The notes below the pieces were generated by a model that did no database searches, had not been told where the DNA came from, and worked only from the letters and a program-made list of their open reading frames with translations. The translations under genes were made by a program, and so were the position numbers. Shown piece after piece: positions 1 to 6,145 of a DNA stretch of 6,145 nucleotides. Positions within the stretch are counted from its first letter, which is position 1; each line of letters starts with the position of its first letter. The DNA comes from Acidobacteriota bacterium (GTDB lineage: Bacteria > Acidobacteriota > UBA6911 > JACQSX01), in contig JACQGG010000152.1 in the NCBI GenBank assembly GCA_016199665.1, forward strand, positions 1 through 6,145. The letters run 5' to 3'.

Positions 1-38
1 GTTTTCGCACGTCTCGGCTCCCAAAAGTTTGTCCCAAA

Positions 39-56
39 CCGCGATATTGGTCGCGG
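39..56. repeat. Perfect 6-bp inverted repeat with 6-base spacer
   Basis: CCGCGA (39-44) and TCGCGG (51-56) are exact reverse complements around TATTGG. The repeat sits ten bases before the TTGACT string at 66-71, so it could be an operator or activator half-site pair, or simply a small hairpin. No T-run follows within a few bases, so it does not look like an intrinsic terminator. A 6-bp match of this kind can occur by chance; position is the only supporting argument. Confidence 0.3.
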
Positions 57-357
57 AAATATTACTTGACTCGAATAAAAAAAGTTTATCACCGCAGCCC
101 ATCGGCGGCAAGAGAAATGTGGCGGGAAGGCCCCAACAGGCGCACTGTTGGCGGTTCAAGATCTGAAGGACCCCGCACTTACCGCATTTGTCGTTGACAT
201 CACGGCGCCCCTGGTGTATCAAGGTACTCATAGAATTAAAGAATAGTCCAAGTCATCGGATGGGGGAGGGGTGATGTACGTCGCAACTGCAAGATCCGCG
301 CGGAATTGGGATCGCTGTCGCAGCGCTGAGCGCCTCAATCCTTCTCATCGCCTTTCC

Positions 358-362
358 AGGAG
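358..362 (+). promoter_or_regulatory. Ribosome binding site deciding the start of the first amidohydrolase
   Basis: AGGAG lies seven bases before the ATG at 370. This spacing is normal, and the peptide that follows begins at once with a signal-peptide charge cluster and hydrophobic core. It therefore favours 370 over the in-frame GTG at 271 or ATG at 274. Confidence 0.65.
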
Positions 363-369
363 AGCACGT

Positions 370-2211
370 ATGAAACACAGAGAGAGAGTCTTTTCGCTGC
401 TTCTGACCCTTGGCCTTTTGCTTTCCGGGTGGACCTCGGTTCGTGCACAGCAGAATATTTCACCCGAGATCGTCAGCTACGCGGAATGGGTATTTCATAA
501 CGGCAAGGTCTTGACGGTGGACGAGAAATTCACGGTGGCGGAGGCTGTGGCCGTCCGCCAGGGAAAAATTCTGGCGGTCGGAGAAAACAATCGGATCCTT
601 AGGATGGCCGGTCCTGCCACCCGGAAGGTTGACTTGCAGGGCAAGACGCTGATTCCAGGCCTGGTGGAGCTGCACACGGGCTTCTTCCTAACCCAGGGTC
701 CCGGCAGCCCGCGAGGATTTGATGGTCCCACGGTGGAGTTCACAACCCTGGAGAAGGGACTCGAGGGAATCAAGAAAGTCGCGGAGACGAAGAAGGCGGG
801 GGAGTGGGTTCATATTTACTCCCCTAATAACACCAATGTCGTCAGGCTGACGTTGGATACCCTGGACACCATCGTCCCCAACAATCCCCTCTTCATAAGT
901 CCTCACAGCTCCAACAAGGCCATCATCAACAGCCAGACGCTGAAGCTGCTCCCCGAAAGCATCAAGACCACTCCGGGCTACATGACCGACAAGGACGGGA
1001 AATTTACCGGCTGGCTTATTGGACACGCCAGCGGCGTGCTGCGCTACGAAGTCGTTCCTTGGCCGGACCTGGACAAGCTCGTTCCCCGGCAGGAGCAGTT
1101 GTTGAGGTACGCGGCCAGTTGGGGGCTGACGACCCTGGGCGGGCGCTTCAACGGCATGTCGCTGTCCATGGTGAGGAAGCTTCAGGAACGGGGACAACTG
1201 CCCGTCCGGGTGCGCGCCGTCCTGGAGTTACAGATGAACCCAAACCTGGAAGGTCTGCTGAAACGCGTCGGCAACCTTACCGATCTTGGAAATGAGTGGT
1301 TTCGCATCACCGGGGGGACCGTGGTGCCCCCGGACAGCAACATCAATCTGGGCTCGGCCTACACCCTCAAACCCAAGCTCGGCAAAATGCCCCGCGACAC
1401 CTACGGGGATCATGGGATGTACGCCTGGGCCGAGATCACCGGCTCGTACGACCCCTCGGACTGGAAGAAACAAGAAGACTGGTGGCGTAAGAACAGCGAC
1501 TATACTGCGGTTATTCTGGCCAACCGGTATGGTTGGAACATCACTGAAATCCACTCCCAGGGTGACGGATCGTTTGAAGAGCTGCTGCGGGCTTTCGACG
1601 AAGCCGACAAAGAAAATCCACTCGCCGGGCGTCGTTTTGGGGCGGTGCATAACTCCATTCGCAATACGGATCAAATCCAGCGAGCTGCCAAATACGACCT
1701 GCAGTTGTCCATCGGCATGGCAGGCCTCTTTCTCACCAAGAACACAGCGGAGATTCAAAGAGTTCAATATGGCGCCGATGCGGTGCATCGCATGCTGCCG
1801 GTCAAGAGCCTGATCGAAGCGGGTCTGAAGCCTTCGCTGGAGCATCCGTTTGCAGCAGAGCGCTATCCTAACGCTTACATGGCGCTGATTGAAAAACTGG
1901 TCACCCGGGAAAACGAACAGACCGGCCAGGTATGGGGACCCGACGAAAAAATTACTCGGGAGCAGGCGCTGCGAATGGCCACGATCTGGCCGGCCCGTTA
2001 TCACAAGAGCGAGAACGAAGTGGGATCCATAGAGCCGGGTAAACTGGCGGATCTTGTTGTGCTCGGAGGCGATTTTCTGCGCGTCCGGGACCGCGACATC
2101 TCAGAAGTACCGGTTCTCGTGACCGTTGTGGGCGGCAAAGTCGCCTACGATCGCGATGGATTGCTCGGCGACAAGCTTGTCCCGGTTGGGGTGGAGCTGG
2201 AAGAACAGTAG
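370..2211 (+). CDS. Exported amidohydrolase-fold protein (YtcJ-like, Amidohydro_3), atypical metal site
   Basis: This 613-residue protein should be exported to the periplasm: residues 1-26 form a signal peptide (basic MKHRER, a leucine-rich core, likely cleavage VRA|QQ). The mature part follows the YtcJ-like plan. A beta-sandwich start (NGKVLTVDEKF, AVRQGKILAVG) leads to the signature TLIPGLVELHTG at about 93-104, the family segment PHSSNKAIINSQTL (178-191), barrel histidines H395 (HSQGDG) and H427 (AVHNS), and the C-terminal GSIEPGKLADLVVL (552-565). The expected H-x-H is H102-T-G104, so the second metal histidine is missing. The usual Asp near the end of the barrel appears as E491 (LEHPF). 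Length is normal for the family, whose members hydrolyse amide or related bonds in varied small molecules; the substrate here is unknown. A receptor gene follows after 178 bases and a close paralog lies beyond it. Family call is firm; catalytic activity is uncertain. The start is chosen by the AGGAG at 358-362 and the signal peptide. Confidence 0.87.
   Translation: MKHRERVFSLLLTLGLLLSGWTSVRAQQNISPEIVSYAEWVFHNGKVLTVDEKFTVAEAVAVRQGKILAVGENNRILRMAGPATRKVDLQGKTLIPGLVELHTGFFLTQGPGSPRGFDGPTVEFTTLEKGLEGIKKVAETKKAGEWVHIYSPNNTNVVRLTLDTLDTIVPNNPLFISPHSSNKAIINSQTLKLLPESIKTTPGYMTDKDGKFTGWLIGHASGVLRYEVVPWPDLDKLVPRQEQLLRYAASWGLTTLGGRFNGMSLSMVRKLQERGQLPVRVRAVLELQMNPNLEGLLKRVGNLTDLGNEWFRITGGTVVPPDSNINLGSAYTLKPKLGKMPRDTYGDHGMYAWAEITGSYDPSDWKKQEDWWRKNSDYTAVILANRYGWNITEIHSQGDGSFEELLRAFDEADKENPLAGRRFGAVHNSIRNTDQIQRAAKYDLQLSIGMAGLFLTKNTAEIQRVQYGADAVHRMLPVKSLIEAGLKPSLEHPFAAERYPNAYMALIEKLVTRENEQTGQVWGPDEKITREQALRMATIWPARYHKSENEVGSIEPGKLADLVVLGGDFLRVRDRDISEVPVLVTVVGGKVAYDRDGLLGDKLVPVGVELEEQ
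448..995 (+). repeat. Diverged direct repeat, copy 1 (paralogous coding sequence)
   Basis: This stretch encodes mature residues 27 onward of the first amidohydrolase and aligns without gaps to 5598-6145. About 134 of the 182 complete aligned residues are identical by eye count. Many codons differ silently, for example in the shared segment around SSNKAIIN, so the duplication is old rather than a recent copy or assembly artefact. Signal peptides and upstream leaders are not alike. The true repeat probably continues through the whole gene, but the second copy is cut by the window. Confidence 0.9.
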
Positions 2212-2389
2212 GTCTGGCCACTCATCCCTGACAAACAGGGCGCGGGTTGGAGAGACAGCGAGAATCGGACCACCGGAAACGGACCATTAAGTGGTGACTC
2301 CGCTTTTTCTGCATTATGTAGCGTGTTCAATGGGGCTGGGCAAGGGAACTGAAATCCCAAGGCCGTCCCGGAATCTGCGAGGGGGGACT
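2212..2389. other. Spacer between first amidohydrolase and receptor gene
   Basis: The 178 bases hold a small perfect hairpin, CCCTG (2226-2230) and CAGGG (2236-2240) around ACAAA, 14 bases after the stop codon. No T-run follows, so it is a weak candidate for a terminator and may rather be a transcript-processing or stabilising stem, or chance. I find no convincing -35/-10 pair. The receptor frame is open back to a GTG at 2291, but that part has no signal-like character and is taken as non-coding leader. Confidence 0.4.
2379..2382 (+). promoter_or_regulatory. Ribosome binding site of the receptor gene
   Basis: GAGG, continuing into a G-run, lies seven bases before the GTG at 2390. It supports this non-ATG start, which places a signal peptide exactly at the N-terminus. 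The upstream in-frame starts (GTG 2291, ATG 2330) would bury the signal peptide behind 20 to 33 extra residues. Confidence 0.55.
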
Positions 2390-5300
2390 GTGCAAAAAGT
2401 GAGATGGATCCATGTCGTAACGGTACTGCTGGCAATTTGGCTGGGATCGCCGGCCTACGCTCAGGTGACAACCGCCACGATTTTCGGAACAGTCCGAGAT
2501 GAGGGGGGAGGGGTCATGCCCGGAGTGAGCGTCACGGCGTTGCACGTGGAGACGGGGGCCGAGCGCAACGCGATTAGCGACGATGCGGGACGCTACCGTC
2601 TGTCGGGTTTGGAACTGGGGATGTATCAGGTGCGGGCTGAGTTGAGCGGGTTCAGGCGCGAGTTGCGAAGCGGCATCGTGCTGACCCTGGGGCGGGAAGC
2701 TGCGGTGGATTTCGCGTTAAATGTTGGGGAAATCACGGAACAGGTGACGGTGACCGGGGAAGCCTCGCTGGTGGACACTTCCAGCGCCACCCTCGGGGGA
2801 CTGGTCAGCGAGGACCGAATTAAAGACCTCCCGCTCAATGGCCGAAGTTTTCAGCAACTGGCCCTGTTGCAGCCCGGGGTCATAATGGCGACCAAGTCAA
2901 CCGGAAGTTTGCTGTTTCAAGGCAAAGGGACGCGGCTGTCCGCCAGCGGAGCCAAGCCGTCCTTCAATGTTTTCCTTTTGGACGGGGTGGAGATGAACGA
3001 TGCCACCGACAACAGCGGGGCAAGCGCAGCGGGGCAGATGCTGGGAGTGGAGGGCATCCGGGAATTTCGGGTGCTCACCAGCAACATTAGCGCCGAGTAC
3101 GGCAGAGGCGCAGGAGCGCTGGTGAGCGCGGTAACCAAGTCTGGAACCAACACTTTTCATGGCAGCGTCTATGAGTTTCACCGCAACAGCGCCCTGGACG
3201 CGCGCAATTTTTTTGACAGAAACAAGCCTTCGTTTCGACGCCACCAGTTTGGTTTTGAAGTGGACGGCCCTCTCCGGAAGGACGTGACGTTTTTCATGGT
3301 GAATTACGAAGGGCTTCGCGAAGGATTGGGGAGAACCCTGGTCAATTTTGTTCCCGATGCCGATGCGCGCAGAGGAAGCTTGCCGGGCCGGCAGCCCTTT
3401 CCGGTTCACTCTTCGGTGGCGCCTTTTCTGGCGGTCTATCCGCTGCCCAATGGGCTGCTGCTGGGGAATGGGACGGGCATTTATACTTTCAGCAATACGG
3501 ACACCAGCAACGCGAACTTTTTCATGGTCAAAGGAGACCACCGGTTCTCCAATTCCGACTCCCTTGCCGTTCGCTACCGTCTGGATGACGCCGACGTGGT
3601 AAGCACCGCCGATTCCATCTTTGACGGCCTGGCTGTGACCCGTTCGTACAACGCTCTGATTGAGGAGAAAAGGATCTTCACGTCCAATCTCCTGAACATT
3701 GCACGCGTCGGTTTTAATCGCCCCATCACGCAGGAAGACGGAAAACCCCGCATCAATCTGAATCCTTCTCTGATGCCGATCCCGGGAAGCGGGCTGTTCT
3801 GGGGCCAGATTGCAGTCGCGGGGCTGTCGACAACCGGTCAGGCGGAGTTGCAGCAGGTACTTCACAATGCGTATCAGCTCTCCGACGACCTGCTTTACAA
3901 CTGGGGCAACCATAGCCTGAAGGCGGGGGCCCTCTTCAGATTCGTCAAGTATCGCCGGGATACTCGCGTGCGTGTCGGAGGGCGCTGGGAATTCCCTTCG
4001 CTGTTTGATTTTTTGACAAACCAACCCAGTCTGCTGGAGACGGTGCGCCCTCCTTTTGACACGGTGCGAAACGTGCGCCAGAACCTGTACGGGTTTTATT
4101 TCCAGGATGATCTGCGGATAGCGCCCCGTTTCACCTTGAATCTAGGGATACGATATGAGACGGTGACCGTCCCGTACGAGGTAGAAGGCAAGATGAACAA
4201 CTTGCGCGGTCTGACCGACCCGGCAGTCACCGCGGGGAAGCCCCTTTACCAGCCGACCCGGCTCAATTTTGCTCCCCGCGTGGGCTTCGCCTGGGATCTC
4301 TTTGGGGATTCCCGCACCGCTTTGCGGGGCGGCTTTGGGATGTTCCACAACCAGATTACGACCCGAATGTGGGACATCAACTTTTCTAATGCCGTGGGCT
4401 TCCGGACCCAGATCCAGCTCACCAGCCCTCCTTTTCCGGTCACCTCGTTGGATCAGCTCCAGAGAGGGACCGAAGGCGCGATCCGACTCAACATATTTCA
4501 GTATGAGCATGTGAAGACCCCTTATGTGATGCAGTGGAATTTGACGCTGGAAAGAGAACTGGTTCCCAACACAGTGGCCATGGTCGCCTATGTCGGTTCC
4601 AGGGGTGTGAACCTTGGGCTAAACAGCGATCCCAACATTCCGGTTTCTCCCCAGATTGTCGACGGCAGAAAGTTCTTTGCCGCGGGTTTACCCAAGCTGA
4701 ATCCCCGCTTTGGTCCGATGACGTTAACGGCGACGGTAGGCGACTCGTTCTATCACTCCGTGCGCTTGTCCCTGACTCGCCGTCTGGCGGAGGGTCTCCA
4801 GTTTCAGGCCAGTTATACCCATTCCAAAGCCATAGACGATTTCAAGGATGTTAAAGCCCTCGGCTTCGGAGGAAGCCCCAACAGTGTCCAGGATCCTTTT
4901 GACCGGCGGGGGGATCGGGGTTTGTCGGAAATCGACGTCAGGAACAACTTTGTGGCCAATTGGTCTTACGCTCTCCCCTTTTCCAAGGCAGCCAGACCCT
5001 GGGTGAACCAACTGGCAGCAGGCTGGAGGCTCAATGGCATTGTGACGTTGGCCGACGGCGCTCCGTTTAGCGTGCGCGTGCCATTCGACCGCGCCAGAAC
5101 AGGCTCCTTTGGAGGCTTGCGGCCCGACCTTCGACCCGGAGCCAGCAACAACCCGATCGTAGGGAGACCCGACCGGTACTTCGATCTTTCCGCTTTTGCC
5201 CTGCAGCCGCTCGGCTTCTACGGCAATCTCGGTCGAAACACATTGGTGGGGCCGGGCTTAGCCAACATGGACTTCTCTATTGCCAAAGATTTCGACGTTC

Positions 5301-5497
5301 GAGAAAGGGTGGCGATACAGTTTCGAACCGAGGTCTTTAACATCCTCAATCACTCTAATTTTGATGCGCCGGGCGACAGTACCAGTCCGGTGGGCGTCTT
5401 TGATCGTCTGGGGCAGCCTCAGCCAAGCACGGCGCGACTGATCCAGACGACCACTACATCGCGCCAGGTTCAATTCGGCCTGAAGATCGTTTTCTAG
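2390..5497 (+). CDS. Oar-like TonB-dependent outer-membrane receptor with carboxypeptidase-regulatory-like domain
   Basis: This 1035-residue outer-membrane protein should import a ligand using energy from TonB-ExbBD. Residues 1-24 are a signal peptide (hydrophobic VVTVLLAIWLG, likely cleavage AYA|Q). Residues 25 to about 112 form a carboxypeptidase-regulatory-like beta-sandwich (FGTVRDEGGGVMPGVSVTA, DDAGRYRLSGLELGMYQV). The string EQVTVTG (117-123) resembles a TonB box before the plug. The plug shows DLPLNGRSFQQLALLQPG (146-163), FLLDGVEMND (195-204) and an EYGRGAGALVSAVTKSG element typical of the family. A long barrel follows with recurring strand motifs (QDDLRIAPRFTLNLGIRYE near 572-590, QWNLTLERE at 715, FNILNH at 983-988). 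It ends in GLKIVF, the C-terminal aromatic residue expected for outer-membrane insertion. Length is usual for this type, with no frameshift. GTG start is chosen from the GAGG and the signal peptide. The next gene starts 28 bases downstream, implying co-transcription. Ligand is unknown; Oar-like relatives take up peptides, glycans or other large molecules. Confidence 0.94.
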   Translation: MQKVRWIHVVTVLLAIWLGSPAYAQVTTATIFGTVRDEGGGVMPGVSVTALHVETGAERNAISDDAGRYRLSGLELGMYQVRAELSGFRRELRSGIVLTLGREAAVDFALNVGEITEQVTVTGEASLVDTSSATLGGLVSEDRIKDLPLNGRSFQQLALLQPGVIMATKSTGSLLFQGKGTRLSASGAKPSFNVFLLDGVEMNDATDNSGASAAGQMLGVEGIREFRVLTSNISAEYGRGAGALVSAVTKSGTNTFHGSVYEFHRNSALDARNFFDRNKPSFRRHQFGFEVDGPLRKDVTFFMVNYEGLREGLGRTLVNFVPDADARRGSLPGRQPFPVHSSVAPFLAVYPLPNGLLLGNGTGIYTFSNTDTSNANFFMVKGDHRFSNSDSLAVRYRLDDADVVSTADSIFDGLAVTRSYNALIEEKRIFTSNLLNIARVGFNRPITQEDGKPRINLNPSLMPIPGSGLFWGQIAVAGLSTTGQAELQQVLHNAYQLSDDLLYNWGNHSLKAGALFRFVKYRRDTRVRVGGRWEFPSLFDFLTNQPSLLETVRPPFDTVRNVRQNLYGFYFQDDLRIAPRFTLNLGIRYETVTVPYEVEGKMNNLRGLTDPAVTAGKPLYQPTRLNFAPRVGFAWDLFGDSRTALRGGFGMFHNQITTRMWDINFSNAVGFRTQIQLTSPPFPVTSLDQLQRGTEGAIRLNIFQYEHVKTPYVMQWNLTLERELVPNTVAMVAYVGSRGVNLGLNSDPNIPVSPQIVDGRKFFAAGLPKLNPRFGPMTLTATVGDSFYHSVRLSLTRRLAEGLQFQASYTHSKAIDDFKDVKALGFGGSPNSVQDPFDRRGDRGLSEIDVRNNFVANWSYALPFSKAARPWVNQLAAGWRLNGIVTLADGAPFSVRVPFDRARTGSFGGLRPDLRPGASNNPIVGRPDRYFDLSAFALQPLGFYGNLGRNTLVGPGLANMDFSIAKDFDVRERVAIQFRTEVFNILNHSNFDAPGDSTSPVGVFDRLGQPQPSTARLIQTTTTSRQVQFGLKIVF

Positions 5498-5512
5498 GGA
5501 AAAAGAAACAAC

Positions 5513-5519
5513 AAGGAGG
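5513..5519 (+). promoter_or_regulatory. Strong ribosome binding site of the second amidohydrolase
   Basis: AAGGAGG is a near-perfect Shine-Dalgarno sequence six bases before the ATG at 5526. It lies in the 28-base gap after the receptor stop codon. There is no room for a separate promoter or terminator, so translation is likely from a transcript shared with the receptor. Confidence 0.88.
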
Positions 5520-5525
5520 CTTTGT

Positions 5526-6145
5526 ATGGAATGCAGGAAAAAGATCCGGCTTGGGGTGCTGGTTTGTCTACTTTTCGGCTCTGCTGCGGCGAGGGCCCAG
5601 CAGGCAGTATCTCCAGATATTCTAAGATATGCCGACACGGTTTTTTACAACGGCAAGGTGCTCACGGTCGATGAGAAGTTCACCGTGGTTCAAGCGGTGG
5701 CGGTTCGCGACGGGAAGATCCTGGCAGCCGGGAGCAATGACCGCATCACAAAGATGGCGGGCCCTGGCACCAAGAAAGTGGACCTCCAGGGAAAGACGCT
5801 GATCCCCGGGCTGGTGGAGATTCACACCGGTTTTTTTCTGACCTCGGGCCCGGGAAGTCCATCAGGGTTTAACGGCGCTACCGTGGACTTCGCCACGATG
5901 CAGGGGGGGCTTGACGGCATCAAGAAAGTGGCCGACTCCAAAAAGCCCGGCGAGTGGGTGCATATCTACTGCCCCAACAACAGCAATATTGCCCAGTTGA
6001 ACCTCGAGATGCTGGATAAGATCGTTCCCAATAATCCCCTTCTGATCAGCCCGCACAGCTCCAACAAGGCGATCATCAATACCCAGACGCTCAAGCTGCT
6101 TCCACCCCATATCACCGGCGTGCCCGGATATATGACCGACAAGGA
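5526..6145 (+). CDS. Second exported amidohydrolase-fold protein, paralog of the first (3' end outside window)
   Basis: The first 206 codons are visible and the frame is open to the window edge. Residues 1-24 form a signal peptide (basic RKKIR, core GVLVCLLFGSAAA, likely cleavage ARA|QQ), so it should act in the periplasm. The mature part aligns gap-free with the protein at 370-2211, about 74% identical by eye. It shares NGKVLTVDEKFTV, KVDLQGKTLIPGLVE, GEWVHIY and SPHSSNKAIIN. It also shares the altered signature: H100-T-G102 where the superfamily has H-x-H. The later histidines, the Asp/Glu position and the C-terminal sandwich lie outside the window and cannot be judged. The gene begins 28 bases after the receptor with its own strong ribosome binding site, so the two probably form an operon. 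A related but different substrate, or a different step on the same one, would explain keeping both copies; that is inference. Confidence 0.88.
   Translation, partial: MECRKKIRLGVLVCLLFGSAAARAQQAVSPDILRYADTVFYNGKVLTVDEKFTVVQAVAVRDGKILAAGSNDRITKMAGPGTKKVDLQGKTLIPGLVEIHTGFFLTSGPGSPSGFNGATVDFATMQGGLDGIKKVADSKKPGEWVHIYCPNNSNIAQLNLEMLDKIVPNNPLLISPHSSNKAIINTQTLKLLPPHITGVPGYMTDK
5598..6145 (+). repeat. Diverged direct repeat, copy 2 (paralogous coding sequence)
   Basis: This is the counterpart of 448-995, in the same orientation and 5150 bases downstream. It starts at the mature N-terminus (QQ) and is cut by the window edge. Conservation is at protein level with frequent synonymous change. Confidence 0.9.

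Larger units (their letters stand above)
1..369. other. Leader region upstream of the first amidohydrolase, no convincing gene
   Basis: No reading frame here has both a credible start and a recognisable product. One frame is open from 79 to the TAG at 244-246 and reads protein-like near its end (LKDPALTAFVVDITAPL), but it has no ATG and I do not recognise it. An AT-rich stretch at 57-90 contains TTGACT (66-71), a fair -35 match, but the nearest -10-like string (TATCAC, 87-92) is poor and only 15 bases away, so a promoter is only suspected. A perfect inverted repeat lies just before it. A purine-rich GGAGG (265-269) precedes an in-frame ATG at 274, an alternative upstream start of the following gene. 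The absence of any receptor gene end here suggests the first amidohydrolase opens its transcription unit. Confidence 0.5.

Noticed and set aside
343..400. Twin-arginine (Tat) export signal around SRRAR before the first amidohydrolase
   Set aside because: The arginine pair is about nine residues from the hydrophobic core and the S-R-R-x-F-L-K pattern is absent. It also requires the less likely upstream start.
1228..2004. Open frame of 258 codons on the minus strand inside the first amidohydrolase
   Set aside because: It is antisense to strongly family-like sequence and shows no motif of its own.
2226..2240. Hairpin CCCTG-ACAAA-CAGGG as an intrinsic terminator
   Set aside because: The stem is only five base pairs and no T-run follows, so termination is not supported.
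2291..2389. N-terminal extension of the receptor from GTG 2291 or ATG 2330
   Set aside because: It would bury a well-formed signal peptide, whereas the GTG at 2390 has a correctly spaced GAGG and puts the signal peptide at the N-terminus.
2897..4024. Long open frame (375 codons) on the minus strand inside the receptor gene
   Set aside because: It lies wholly antisense to a receptor with clear domain motifs, and its translation has no recognisable domain or signal. Long antisense frames are common in G+C-rich genes.
1..6145. Mobile element, phage, CRISPR or defence system
   Set aside because: No transposase, integrase, terminal inverted repeats, spacer arrays or defence-type domains were found; the only long repeat is the paralogous gene pair.

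Overview
The window looks like bacterial chromosomal DNA, most likely from Acidobacteriota or a neighbouring phylum. The main reason is the 1035-residue outer-membrane receptor in the middle. It has a carboxypeptidase-regulatory-like N-terminal domain, a plug carrying the phrase LPLNGRSFQQLALLQPGV, and a long beta-barrel ending in a phenylalanine. This Oar-like type of TonB-dependent receptor is strongly expanded in Acidobacteriota. Fairly high G+C coding bias and Shine-Dalgarno starts fit but do not prove this. The lineage call is inference.

Layout, all on the plus strand: (1) 1-369 is a leader without a convincing gene; it holds a small perfect inverted repeat and at best a weak promoter candidate. 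(2) 370-2211 encodes an exported amidohydrolase-fold protein of 613 residues. (3) 2212-2389 is a 178-base spacer. (4) 2390-5497 encodes the Oar-like TonB-dependent receptor, starting at GTG. (5) After only 28 bases, with a strong AAGGAGG ribosome binding site, 5526-6145 begins a second exported amidohydrolase that runs off the window. Its visible mature part aligns without gaps to the first one, at roughly three quarters identical residues by eye.

The receptor is therefore sandwiched between two paralogous secreted hydrolase-fold proteins, and at least receptor and second paralog look co-transcribed. The simplest reading is an uptake-and-processing module: the receptor brings a ligand across the outer membrane and the two periplasmic proteins bind or convert it or its relatives. 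No ligand can be named from the sequence.

The most unusual point is in the amidohydrolase signature. Both paralogs read H-T-G where the superfamily has the metal-binding H-x-H. In the complete copy the late catalytic Asp position appears to be Glu, while two other expected histidines remain. The pair may thus be an amidohydrolase subfamily with an altered metal site, or a non-catalytic binding protein. I saw no RNA gene, insertion sequence, CRISPR array or phage gene.
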